From CAYSPG01 sp964432885 (GTDB lineage Bacteria > Bacteroidota > Bacteroidia > AKYH767-A > OLB10): DNA of 64,000 nt. The DNA is taken from NCBI GenBank assembly GCA_964432885.1, contig CAYSPG010000012.1:1-64000 (forward strand), given 5' to 3'. Shown piece after piece: positions 52,722 to 61,961 of the stretch. The notes beneath the pieces were generated by a model, which saw only the letters and a program-made list of their open reading frames with translations, did no database searches and had not been told where the DNA came from. Position 1 is the first letter of the stretch, and every line of letters starts with the position of its first letter. The position numbers were made by a program, and so were the translations under genes.

Positions 52722-54584
52722 TTAATCAAGTACAAATTCCTTTTTCCAATCGCCCACATCTTTAAACTCGGGCTGGTCGGTTTTAGCAAACAAGTAATTA
52801 TTTACAACCAAATAATCCATTTCAGTTCGCATAAAGCACCGGTACGAATCTTCGGGAGTGCACACTATTGGCTCGCCACGAACATTAAAGCTTGTATTTA
52901 CCACAACACCATAGCCTGTAAGTTTTTTAAACTCATTAATCAATGTCCAGTATTTGGGATTGGTTTCTTTATGTACGGTTTGTATGCGTGCGCTAAAATC
53001 CAAATGCGTAATGCTTTGCATATCGCTTCGCGGTGTGTAAAGTCTTTCCATCAATGGCAAATCAAAATAATTTGCTGGCAATGGCTTTTGTCTTTCCTTC
53101 TTCACATCGGCAACTATAAGCATGTAAGGCGATGTGGCATCATGGTCAAATAAATTTGAACATTCTTCGGCCATAACCGAAGGGGCAAATGGTCTGAAAC
53201 TTTCGCGGTACTTAATTTTAAGATTTAATTTTTTTTGCATTTCGGTGTTGCGTGCATCACCCAATATGCTTCGCCCGCCAAGTGCTCGTGGACCAAATTC
53301 CATACGGCCCTGATGCCAGCCAATTACATTTCCATCGGCAATTAGTTTAGCAACCTTTGCTGCAAGTTCATCAAAATTTTGGTAATAATTGTAAACAGCT
53401 TTCTTTTTTCGTGCCATCAGTTCCACTTCCATATCGCTGTTTTCTGGCCCCAAATAAGAGCCACTCATTTCGTCCATTGCCCCACTCAATTTTCTTTCGT
53501 TACCAAAATAAATATAGTGTGCAGCTTGTGCAGCTCCCAAGGCGCCACCGGCATCACCTGCAGCAGGTTGAATAAAAATGTTTTTGAATATTTTTTTCCG
53601 ATATAACTTTCCGTTTGCAACACAATTTAGTGCAACACCACCTGCCATGCACAAATTATCACTACCCGTTAACCGCTTAGCCTCTTCGGCCATTTTATAA
53701 ACCACATCTTCGGTAACCATTTGTATGGCCAATCCTAAATCGCAATGCTGCTGTTCAAGATTTGATTCGCCTTCGCGAACAGCAAAGCCAAATAACTCCT
53801 TCCACTTGCTATCATTGGCCATGCGCAAGCCGGCAGCGTAATTAAAATATTCCTGATTAAGCCAAATTGAGCCATCGGCTTTTATATCAATAAGCTTATT
53901 GCAAATTATATCGTAATACTTTTTTACATTCTCTGAGTTGGGATTTCCATAAGGTGCAAGTCCCATAAGTTTGTATTCGCCTGAGTTAACTTTAAAACCA
54001 AGATAATAGGTAAATGCTGAATAAAGCAATCCAAGAGAATGTGGAAAATGCAACTCTTTTATATTGGTAATTTTATTGCCTTTGCCATGACAAATACTTG
54101 CTGTTGCCCACTCCCCTACTCCATCAATTGTAAGTATAGCAGCTTCCTGGTAAGGCGATGGGTAAAAAGCACTGGCGGCATGAGAAAGGTGGTGTTCAGG
54201 AAATAAAAGTTTTAATTTTTTTCCATCGTATTTTGAAATCTTTTCCAGTTCCTCCCTAATCAATCGTTTCAAAAACATTTTTTCCTTTAACCAAACAGGT
54301 ATGGCCATTGAAAAGGATTGTATTCCCTTAGGGGCAAAGCCATAATAAGTTTCAAGCAACCGCTCAAATTTTAAAAGTGGCTTGTCATAAAAAACCACCG
54401 CATCTAACTCATCAATGGTAAGGCCAGCAAAATCAAGGCAATACTTGGTTGCACTGGCAGGAAAACCCGGGTCATGTTTTTTACGTGTAAACCGCTCTTC
54501 CTGTGCTGCCGCAATAATTTTTCCGTCTTGTAAAACTGCCGCTGCCGAATCGTGATAAAATGCTGATATGCCAAGTATATTCAA
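52722..54584 (-). CDS. NodU/TobZ-family carbamoyltransferase
   Basis: The 620-residue enzyme transfers a carbamoyl group from carbamoyl phosphate to a hydroxyl of a sugar or natural product through a carbamoyl-adenylate. The N-terminal Kae1-like domain has GISAFYHDSAAAVLQDGKI, HHLSHAASAFYPSPY (metal His residues) and TIDGVGEWATAS. The C-terminal YrdC-like domain has GWHQGRMEFGPRALGGRSIL. The start is TTG 54584 (a TAA lies two codons upstream in frame), giving the usual family N-terminus. It heads the DUF5989-SxtJ set. Confidence 0.9.
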   Translation of the reverse strand: MNILGISAFYHDSAAAVLQDGKIIAAAQEERFTRKKHDPGFPASATKYCLDFAGLTIDELDAVVFYDKPLLKFERLLETYYGFAPKGIQSFSMAIPVWLKEKMFLKRLIREELEKISKYDGKKLKLLFPEHHLSHAASAFYPSPYQEAAILTIDGVGEWATASICHGKGNKITNIKELHFPHSLGLLYSAFTYYLGFKVNSGEYKLMGLAPYGNPNSENVKKYYDIICNKLIDIKADGSIWLNQEYFNYAAGLRMANDSKWKELFGFAVREGESNLEQQHCDLGLAIQMVTEDVVYKMAEEAKRLTGSDNLCMAGGVALNCVANGKLYRKKIFKNIFIQPAAGDAGGALGAAQAAHYIYFGNERKLSGAMDEMSGSYLGPENSDMEVELMARKKKAVYNYYQNFDELAAKVAKLIADGNVIGWHQGRMEFGPRALGGRSILGDARNTEMQKKLNLKIKYRESFRPFAPSVMAEECSNLFDHDATSPYMLIVADVKKERQKPLPANYFDLPLMERLYTPRSDMQSITHLDFSARIQTVHKETNPKYWTLINEFKKLTGYGVVVNTSFNVRGEPIVCTPEDSYRCFMRTEMDYLVVNNYLFAKTDQPEFKDVGDWKKEFVLD

Positions 54585-54743
54585 AGCTTATTTTATTTAA
54601 AAGTCGGCCAAAAGTAAGGAAATTGAAGATGTAAAAAGTCTGTTTGCTGTTTTCGGTTTTCGGTTTTAAATGCAAATCCAAACATTCTTCTTTGACCATA
54701 TTATACTGGAGCTAATCTGTAATTTATTTAATGCCTCCATTAA

Positions 54744-55634
54744 CTATTTGGCCTTGGGTTTATAATTGATAAGATAAATGCCCGCAATAATTACCATCAG
54801 TGCAAAAAGATAAAACAGATTAAACGTTTCGCCATCATGCAAACCCCACAGCACTGCAACAAACGGAATAAGATATGTAACCGAAGAAGCATACAATGCC
54901 GAAGACACTTTTATAAGCTGGTTAAAAATTACGGTTGACAATGCCGTGCCAAACACAGCCAGTATAATCACACAAACAAACGATGGAATAGCACCATCAA
55001 CTGTTGACAGGCGTTGCACAAAGTCGGTGGTAAATAAATAAATGCCCGAAGGAATACCCACGGCCACTAGCACTGCTCCCGAAAGCAAAATAGAATCAAT
55101 TGTATTTAATTTGTTGCGCAAAATATTTACACTGCATGCGTAACAAATGGTGGCTATCAAAACATAAATGCCTTTCCACGGCTCGGCACTTTTTTCATCA
55201 TCGGCACTCAGGTAAATTAAAAACGCGGCACCTGCCAATCCAAGAAACACACCGGCCACCTGTCTTGTTTTAAACTGTGTTTTAAAAAAAATAAAGCCTA
55301 CCACAAGTGTAAATACTGATGTAAGAGAGTTTAACATGCCCGCCATGCTGCTGCTAATTCCTGTTTCGGCATGGGTAAAAAGATAAGCCGGAATTCCATT
55401 GCCTAGCATACCTGCCCAAAAAACATATTTGTATTTTTCTTTTGGTATGGATTTTAATTTTGAAAACACAAACGGAAACAACACAATAAATGAGACAAGC
55501 ATACGCAAAGCAGCTACCTGGTTGGGAGAAAAAACTTCAATACCGCGCTTCATCAGTATAAATGAACTGCCCCATATAACTGCAAGCAATGCAAGATAAA
55601 TCCATTTTAAAATTCTATTTTTTGCGATGGCCAT
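54744..55634 (-). CDS. EamA/DMT-superfamily transporter
   Basis: ATG 55634 (MAIAKNRILKWIYLALLA) gives 296 residues with ten transmembrane segments in two EamA repeats. IWGSSFILMKRGIEVFSPNQVAALR opens the first and ICYACSVNILRNKLNTID the second. It probably exports a metabolite. The frame is open to 55739, but that part overlaps the helicase C-terminus and has no membrane character. The preferred start still overlaps the helicase stop by 20 bp, indicating coupled translation. Confidence 0.85.
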   Translation of the reverse strand: MAIAKNRILKWIYLALLAVIWGSSFILMKRGIEVFSPNQVAALRMLVSFIVLFPFVFSKLKSIPKEKYKYVFWAGMLGNGIPAYLFTHAETGISSSMAGMLNSLTSVFTLVVGFIFFKTQFKTRQVAGVFLGLAGAAFLIYLSADDEKSAEPWKGIYVLIATICYACSVNILRNKLNTIDSILLSGAVLVAVGIPSGIYLFTTDFVQRLSTVDGAIPSFVCVIILAVFGTALSTVIFNQLIKVSSALYASSVTYLIPFVAVLWGLHDGETFNLFYLFALMVIIAGIYLINYKPKAK

Positions 55635-56889
55635 CTTTATTGCGGTTAAATTTTTTTTCGTGAAAAGCTCCTTTAAAATCGGGATTGTCTTTGCGCTTTT
55701 GCCTGTCAATTTCCATGGCTTGTTCCTGCTGCTCGGCAAATGTTGTTTTTTCTATTGCAATTTCAGCAGGCAATTCTTTTACAGGAATTTTTAATCCAAT
55801 AAGTTTTTGAATTTTTTTTATGTGCCATTCATCGGCCGGTGTGCAAAACGTTATGCAGGTACCGGTATTAAATGCGCGGGCTGTGCGGCCTGTGCGGTGC
55901 ACATAATCTTCGTACACAATCGGAACATCAAAATTTATTACATGCGAAACTGCCGATACATCAATGCCGCGTGCAGTAACATCGGTAGTTATCAAAATGG
56001 TAATGGCGCTTTCGCGAAAAGTGTTTAACGTGTTGGTGCGTGTTTGCTGTGCTTTATCGCCATGTAAAATATTTACTCCGCTTTCTTCAAACTCAAATTT
56101 TAAATTTTCGAAAACAGCATTGGCAATTTTTTTTGATTTACAAAACACAATTACTTTTTTAAAAACCTCTTTTTGATTTAGCAGGTGCCTGAGAAAATTT
56201 ATTTTGGTACCAAAGTTTGGTGTTTTATAAAGTTCTTGTTCAACTGTTGCCACTGTTTTTATTTCAGGAACAATGTTTATCACAATTGGGAACTCCATAA
56301 AGTCATCAGCAATTTTTTTTACCCTATCCGAAAATGTTGCCGAAAACAAAATGTTTTGCCGCTTGCGCGGAAGCACTTCAAGCAGTTTATGCAATTGTGG
56401 TGTAAATCCAAAATCCATCAGCCGCTCGGCTTCGTCAAGTACAAAGTGTTTTACTTTTTTTAAGATTAAAAAATTAGACAGGTACAGTTCCATTAATTGT
56501 GCCGGAGTACCTACTACGACATCACAGCCGTCTGATAATTTTTTTTTCTGGTCGGTAAATCCTTTGCCGCCATAAACAGCAACTATTCTTACATCCGTAT
56601 TTTTTCCCAACTGGTTAAATACCGATGTTATTTGCAAAACAAGTTCACGGGTAGGAGCCACCACAACAAGGCGAGGCTCGTTTTCCTGAGCGTAATTTAA
56701 AATGCGCAACAGCGGCAATACATAGGCGGCAGTTTTACCAGTGCCTGTCTGTGCAATTCCAATTATATGCTGTCCACCAAGTATAATGGGAATGGCTTTG
56801 CTTTGAATCTCAGTAGGTGTAACAAATCCTGCATCGGCAACAGCAGTAAGCAACTGCTTGTTTAAGCGCAATTCTGAAAACGATGTCAT
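55615..56889 (-). CDS. DEAD-box family RNA helicase (DEAE variant)
   Basis: The 424-residue ATP-dependent RNA helicase has a Q motif (FVTPTEIQSKAIP), motif I AQTGTGKTA, Ia PTRELVLQI, II DEAE (in VLDEAERLMDFGF), III SAT, and VI HRTGRTAR. It ends in a basic tail (HEKKFNRNKDGHRKK) typical of RhlE-like helicases of Bacteroidota, which remodel rRNA or mRNA. DEAE instead of DEAD is a conservative change. A heptamer repeat array starts 4 bp upstream of its ATG. Confidence 0.92.
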   Translation of the reverse strand: MTSFSELRLNKQLLTAVADAGFVTPTEIQSKAIPIILGGQHIIGIAQTGTGKTAAYVLPLLRILNYAQENEPRLVVVAPTRELVLQITSVFNQLGKNTDVRIVAVYGGKGFTDQKKKLSDGCDVVVGTPAQLMELYLSNFLILKKVKHFVLDEAERLMDFGFTPQLHKLLEVLPRKRQNILFSATFSDRVKKIADDFMEFPIVINIVPEIKTVATVEQELYKTPNFGTKINFLRHLLNQKEVFKKVIVFCKSKKIANAVFENLKFEFEESGVNILHGDKAQQTRTNTLNTFRESAITILITTDVTARGIDVSAVSHVINFDVPIVYEDYVHRTGRTARAFNTGTCITFCTPADEWHIKKIQKLIGLKIPVKELPAEIAIEKTTFAEQQEQAMEIDRQKRKDNPDFKGAFHEKKFNRNKDGHRKK

Positions 56890-56892
56890 GCT

Positions 56893-56985
56893 GTTTGTGG
56901 TTTGAGGTTTGTAGTTTGAAGTTTGAGGTTGGGTTTCTCTTTATGTTATTTATACTTCAAACCTAAAACTTCAAACCATGAACCT
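56893..56985. repeat. inverted pair of period-7 GTTTGNN arrays
   Basis: Five heptamers (GTTTGTG, GTTTGAG, GTTTGTA, GTTTGAA, GTTTGAG; 56893-56927) are followed after about 28 bp by reverse-orientation units (TTCAAAC, TTCAAAC, TGAACCT; about 56956-56985). The block starts 4 bp upstream of the helicase ATG (minus strand) and ends at the 3' end of terC. Confidence 0.75.
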
Positions 56986-56989
56986 TAAC

Positions 56990-57727
56990 CTACTTAACCC
57001 CTTTTTTAAGATGCACATTGCGAAGTCTGATGTTAAGTAACTCAACAAGCAACGAAAATGCAAGAGCGGTGTAGATATAACTTTTGTCTAAATGCAAATG
57101 CAATGATTCAACAAGTAGTACCACACCTATTACAACTAAAAATGCAAGGGCCAGCATTTTAAGTGTTGGGTATTTTTCAATAAACGTGCTAACATACGGT
57201 GCAAAGGCCAGCATCACAAGCATTGAAATTACAACAGCAATAACCATAATAATTATTTGGTTACTCAAACCTACTGCTGTTATTATACTATCAAAAGAAA
57301 ACACAATATCAATAAGCGTAATTTGCAATATGGCCTGTGTCATTGTCATTTGTCTTGACTTTGAGGTTTCTTCGTGGTCAGCAATTTTAAATTTGTGGTA
57401 AATTTCTTTTATGGTTTTTATAATCAGGAAAACTCCACCCGAAAATAAAATCAAATCGCGGCCGCTAACGCCAAAATCAACAATGTAAAAAAGCGGGTTT
57501 ACCAATCGGGCAATCCATGAAATGGTAAACAGCAAACAAATGCGAATTACCAAAGCCATCATTAAGCCAAGTGTACGCGCTGTTTTTTGGTCTTTTTTAT
57601 TGGATACGTATCCGCAGATAATGGCAATAAAAATTATGTTGTCAATACCCAATACAATTTCCATCAGTATTAGTGTTACTAGGCTGATGATTCCTTCGGG
57701 TGTCATTAAGGGGGCGAGAATGTCCAT
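56990..57727 (-). CDS. TerC family integral membrane protein
   Basis: The 245-residue protein has about seven transmembrane segments with the TerC acidic signatures EIVLGIDNIIFIAI (about 23-36) and DIVFSFDSIITAVGLSN. TerC/Alx proteins are linked to Mn2+ export and to metal and pH homeostasis, and some assist metallation of exported enzymes. It is upstream of the helicase on the same strand, separated only by the heptamer array. Confidence 0.88.
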   Translation of the reverse strand: MDILAPLMTPEGIISLVTLILMEIVLGIDNIIFIAIICGYVSNKKDQKTARTLGLMMALVIRICLLFTISWIARLVNPLFYIVDFGVSGRDLILFSGGVFLIIKTIKEIYHKFKIADHEETSKSRQMTMTQAILQITLIDIVFSFDSIITAVGLSNQIIIMVIAVVISMLVMLAFAPYVSTFIEKYPTLKMLALAFLVVIGVVLLVESLHLHLDKSYIYTALAFSLLVELLNIRLRNVHLKKGVK

Positions 57728-57732
57728 ATACG

Positions 57733-57860
57733 GTTTAAAGTTTGAAGTTTACGGTTTGAAGTTTGAAGGGTGTTAGTAGGGCAAACAAGTAATTTGTTAT
57801 CTTTAATCTGACATTCGATGGTTTCAGATAACTGAAAACGGCAAACTGCAAACCGTTTTC
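57733..57860. repeat. period-7 GTTTNNN array with distal reverse units
   Basis: GTTTAAA, GTTTGAA, GTTTACG, GTTTGAA, GTTTGAA run from 57733 to 57767, starting 6 bp upstream of the terC ATG (minus strand). Reverse-orientation units (GCAAACT, GCAAACC) lie at 57841-57854 inside a hairpin GAAAACGG/CCGTTTTC (57834-57841 with 57853-57860). Confidence 0.7.
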
Positions 57861-57959
57861 GGCCGCAAATGTAACACAACAGCCTAAACCAAAATATTAT
57901 TTTTACCTTAGGCAACGTTTGGCCTCATTTTGTAGTCTATGTATTTATAACTAACCTAA

Positions 57960-60620
57960 ATGAAAGAAAAGAAGTGTTTATTGGCATCCATTTTTTTTAT
58001 GGTTTACCTGCCATCTGCTATGGCACAAAATGGTCTAACGGTTTATGGTATGCCTTCGGGCTACACTTTAAATCAGGTGCGATACAAGAACTGTATAACA
58101 ACAGATGTTAACAATAATGTTTACGTTGGATTCAGAGATATAGGTTTAGGAAAATTTACTCCTTCAACATCCACATGGGTAATGTATGATACGGTTAATT
58201 CAGTAATTCCATCAAACAAAATACTATCGCTTGACATTGATAATGCAGGAAACGTGTGGGCAGGTACAACAAAAGGTCTTGCAAAATACGATGGCAGTAA
58301 CTGGACTGTTTACAACACGCAAAACTCAAATCTTATAAACGATAGTGTACAAAGTTTATTTATAGTTGGAACCAATATTTGGTTGGGCACTCCACAAGGT
58401 GTTTCGGTTTTTAATGGAAGCTTTACAAATTACACCACATCAAACTCATCATTAGTAAACAACAACATTACCTGCTTTGATGTTGATAGTGCCGGAAAAA
58501 TTTTGATTGGTACTACAGGAGGGATTTCAATTTTTGATGGAAGCACCTGGACAAATTACACAACTGCCAACAGCGGTTTAATTTCAAACCAGATAAGACA
58601 GGTAAAATATGTTTCATCAAAAGCTACTTGGATTTCGACTGTTGCGGGAATTTGCAAATTGCAAAACGGCACCATTATAAATTACAACTGTGACTACACC
58701 TATTTATTTAATTTTTTTATGGCTTCATACACAATTGCTAAAAAAAGTGATGAACTTTATGTTTTCCAGTATAATTTAACAAGGTTTAATGAGGATGATA
58801 ATATTGACAGTATTGGGGTAAACGTAAGAGCAATGGGTAGCGTTGCGTTAATACAGTTTACCCACTTTGCATTCGACCATAACGGATTGCTTTGGACAGC
58901 TTATGGTGCCAACTCTACCACAGCCGGGCTTTCAGCGTTTGACGAAACTCAATCATCAGGATTTGTCAATGTTACCCATGTTTCAAGCGAAAAGCATATT
59001 GACATTAACAATGTTGGGGCGCTGATAAGAAACAGAGGCGAAATGTTTTGGGATGGAGTTGGTGCTCCGCAGTATGAAGTACCTAAGTGCAGCGGTAAAC
59101 ACGCAAATTTTGCAGCTGCACTTTGGATTGGTGGTTATGACCAAAATGGTTTATTGCACACCGCAGCACAAACATACAGGCAAGGTGGCAGAAATGATTT
59201 TTTACCAGGCCCACTGGATACCACCAATGCAACCATGGATTCGCTTATAACTATGGCTCCTTACGATAATATTTGGAGAACTAACCGCAATACCATTGAT
59301 GCATTTAAAATAAATTTTTTAAACGGAAATGTGACCAATGGAACTTACCCTGTGCCAAACGAAATTTTAAGTTATCCCGCCAACGGTAGCGGTAACATAA
59401 CACGCAACCTTGCTCCTTATGTTGATTACAACGGAGATGGAAACTACAACCCTTATGATGGCGATTATCCAAAAATAAAAGGCGACCAGCAACTGTACTG
59501 GATTTTTAACGACCAAACTTTACACACCGAAACTGGTGGGCCTGCGTTTGGTTTTGAAATACATGCTTATGCATATGCATATAGTTGTAACCAAATTAAC
59601 TTAGGCGATAGCAATGCAGTAATTGACTACACAACTTTTTATAAATATGAAATAATTAACCGAAGTATAAATACTTACGATAGTGTGTTTATAGGTTTGA
59701 TGACTGACAGTGATCTAGGAGATGGATGGGATGATTATTTAGGCTGTGATTCTGTTTTAAATGCAGCCTTTACCTATAATGGAGATAATGATGATGGCAC
59801 TGGATTTCCAAATGGATATGGATTAAATCCACCTATGATTAATTGTCAGGTATTAAAGGGTCCTGAACCAGTACCTAATGATGGCATAGACAACGACCAT
59901 GATGGAATCATAGATGAATCAGGGGAGTTGAATATGATGACTGTATTCCATCCTTATACTGGAGGAGGCTCGATAACTGGCTACCCAGTTGCCACTGATG
60001 ATTACTATCAATTTTTAATTTCCAGATGGAGAGATGGCTCATTCGTAACGAATGATGGATTAAATGGTACAAACCAAAATTCTCCACCGACAAATTACCT
60101 CTATTCAGGAGTCCCATATTCTGGAAATGGCTGGACTGAAGGTAGTGCTGGTAACGTTCCTTCTGACAGACGATTCGTTCTTTCTTCAGGCCCTTTTACA
60201 ATTGCACCCAATGAAACACGCACCATTGACTTTGCGTATGTATTTACATGGGATAGCACAGCGGTTAACGGATTAAATACTTCCATTGCGCGCAACACTG
60301 CCGATTTGCAACGGGTTAAGTATTGGTTTGACAACAATAATTTTCCATCATGCCTTAATACAGGAATAGAACATGCATCAACAAAAATTCCTGAAATAAA
60401 AATTTTCCCAAACCCGTCAACCGATTTTATTACAGTAAGATGCTCTGATGTTTCAAGCCCCGTAAAAGTTGATATGTATGATGTAACAGGAAGAAAAATA
60501 CTAAGCCGCAAAATAATTTCAGAAGGACAAGTAAATGTTTCCAGGCTCAGTCCTTCGGTATATTTTTTGCGCGCTGTGGTTAATGGAAATGCAGTTACTA
60601 AAAAGTTTGTGAAAAATTAA
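57960..60620 (+). CDS. large T9SS cargo protein with propeller repeats and type A sorting domain
   Basis: The 886-residue secreted protein has a signal peptide (cleavage near AMAQ). Its N-terminal beta-propeller (about 30-240) uses two-component-regulator-type repeats (GNVWAGTTKGLAKYDGSNWT, KILIGTTGGISIFDGSTWTN). A long middle region carries Asp-rich calcium-loop-like stretches (VDYNGDGNYNPYDGDYP; DGIDNDHDGIIDE). The type A sorting domain is at the end (IFPNPSTDFITVRC to AVTKKFVKN). It is exported by the PorU/PorV system; the specific role is unknown. It stands alone, divergent from terC. Confidence 0.82.
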   Translation: MKEKKCLLASIFFMVYLPSAMAQNGLTVYGMPSGYTLNQVRYKNCITTDVNNNVYVGFRDIGLGKFTPSTSTWVMYDTVNSVIPSNKILSLDIDNAGNVWAGTTKGLAKYDGSNWTVYNTQNSNLINDSVQSLFIVGTNIWLGTPQGVSVFNGSFTNYTTSNSSLVNNNITCFDVDSAGKILIGTTGGISIFDGSTWTNYTTANSGLISNQIRQVKYVSSKATWISTVAGICKLQNGTIINYNCDYTYLFNFFMASYTIAKKSDELYVFQYNLTRFNEDDNIDSIGVNVRAMGSVALIQFTHFAFDHNGLLWTAYGANSTTAGLSAFDETQSSGFVNVTHVSSEKHIDINNVGALIRNRGEMFWDGVGAPQYEVPKCSGKHANFAAALWIGGYDQNGLLHTAAQTYRQGGRNDFLPGPLDTTNATMDSLITMAPYDNIWRTNRNTIDAFKINFLNGNVTNGTYPVPNEILSYPANGSGNITRNLAPYVDYNGDGNYNPYDGDYPKIKGDQQLYWIFNDQTLHTETGGPAFGFEIHAYAYAYSCNQINLGDSNAVIDYTTFYKYEIINRSINTYDSVFIGLMTDSDLGDGWDDYLGCDSVLNAAFTYNGDNDDGTGFPNGYGLNPPMINCQVLKGPEPVPNDGIDNDHDGIIDESGELNMMTVFHPYTGGGSITGYPVATDDYYQFLISRWRDGSFVTNDGLNGTNQNSPPTNYLYSGVPYSGNGWTEGSAGNVPSDRRFVLSSGPFTIAPNETRTIDFAYVFTWDSTAVNGLNTSIARNTADLQRVKYWFDNNNFPSCLNTGIEHASTKIPEIKIFPNPSTDFITVRCSDVSSPVKVDMYDVTGRKILSRKIISEGQVNVSRLSPSVYFLRAVVNGNAVTKKFVKN

Positions 60621-60710
60621 TTGTTCAATTTTATTGGCTTTAGAATTTTGATTTTGCCTTACTAACCTTTTATAGTCACAGATTCACAGATTAAAATTAT
60701 TATAGAAAAA

Positions 60711-60753
60711 AATAAAGCATTCAGATTTACTTTAATCTGAGTGCTTTATTTTT
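60711..60753. terminator. bidirectional terminator hairpin, copy 2 of a hairpin element
   Basis: AATAAAGCATTCAGATT (60711-60727) pairs with AATCTGAGTGCTTTATT (60734-60750, one G-T) and is followed by TTT; the other side is A-rich (60705-60713). It lies between the convergent T9SS protein and acyltransferase genes. It resembles 42213-42254 and is likewise followed by TAATCTGTG. Confidence 0.7.
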
Positions 60754-60845
60754 CAATCCTAATCTGTGAAACAAAGTTTATGAACACCATAATTTATAAA
60801 ATAGCAAGTGAATAATCCGTGCCTATAAACCATTTTAGTTAAATC

Positions 60846-61919
60846 TTATACACCAAAAAGCACCTTAACTTTTTTGTTCAGCGGCTCTTCAATGCATTTA
60901 AAAAGCAAAACCGAAATGATGGTTGAAGTAAACAATTCAATAAAAAAATAATTTCCAATATACTTTACAAACACAGTGTGCAAAATACCAAGATGAATAA
61001 GATAAAAGCAATAACTGCTTTTGCCCAGCAACTGAAACAGTTTTGTTGAAAGCATTTTTTCAACTGCTGTGCTTTCGGTAATTAATCCATAAATAAGCAT
61101 TACGATGAAAACAGGCAGCACAAAATTGTTAAGTGCAATTCCCCATCCTGTATGCAGCCCGTATTTTTCATCCACTCTTAAAAGAGAAAGCACTATTGTA
61201 ATAAGCAAAACAGATAGTGCGCCCAAATATGTAAAAGAGAAAATTGTTTTTTTTGTTTTTCCGTTTTCTTTTAGCCAAAGTGCAAGTTGAATGCCTGCAA
61301 AAAATTCAAAGCACCTTCCAAAAAAAGTGTAAAGCAAAGTGAAACGGTACGAACCAAAAAATCCATCTGCAGTTTTTATATCATTAAAATAAACGGTAAG
61401 TAAAATTCCAATAGTTAAAATGGCAAGAGGCATCATCCATAAATTTATTTTTCGGTGCAGTAAAAAAATAACCGGAGCGCATACATAAAAAACTTCTTCA
61501 ACCGTTAACGACCACCCTTGCGCAATACCCGTTTGAAAGTACTGCTCAAAAAAGCCACGCAAAAAAGTTATGTTGAGCAAATAAATTTTTAATCCTTCGT
61601 TATAAAATAAAAAGGCAACGGTGGTTATAATAAAATATACCGGGTAAATTCGCGCAATGCGGTTTACCATATATTTTTTAAACCAGTTTTTTTCAGAAGC
61701 AAACAAATGGTAATAGCGATGGCAGATTAAAAAACCACTGAGCACAAAAAAAATGGTAACACCCACATGCCACTCCTGCAACACATCATAAACAAAAACC
61801 GGCAAACTAAGCGGAGTAAAGTGGTGTACAAAAACCAACAAAGCTGCCACATAACGCAGGCCGGTAAGAGCAGGAAAAATGTTTGCTGTTTTCAGTTCAA
61901 TGAATTTAACTTTTGCCAA
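60846..61919 (-). CDS. acyltransferase 3 family membrane protein (OafA-like)
   Basis: The 357-residue protein has about ten transmembrane segments. The acyltransferase-3 signature is visible as ALTGLRYVAALLVFVHHF (catalytic His region), FFVLSGFLICHRYY, VNRIARIYPVYFI and QGWSLTVEEVFYV. It would O-acylate a surface glycan or lipid. The only start near the N-terminus is TTG 61919. Confidence 0.88.
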   Translation of the reverse strand: MAKVKFIELKTANIFPALTGLRYVAALLVFVHHFTPLSLPVFVYDVLQEWHVGVTIFFVLSGFLICHRYYHLFASEKNWFKKYMVNRIARIYPVYFIITTVAFLFYNEGLKIYLLNITFLRGFFEQYFQTGIAQGWSLTVEEVFYVCAPVIFLLHRKINLWMMPLAILTIGILLTVYFNDIKTADGFFGSYRFTLLYTFFGRCFEFFAGIQLALWLKENGKTKKTIFSFTYLGALSVLLITIVLSLLRVDEKYGLHTGWGIALNNFVLPVFIVMLIYGLITESTAVEKMLSTKLFQLLGKSSYCFYLIHLGILHTVFVKYIGNYFFIELFTSTIISVLLFKCIEEPLNKKVKVLFGV

Positions 61920-61961
61920 AAGTAAAAGAATATAAAAACTGAATATGGAAAAAATCTCCCC

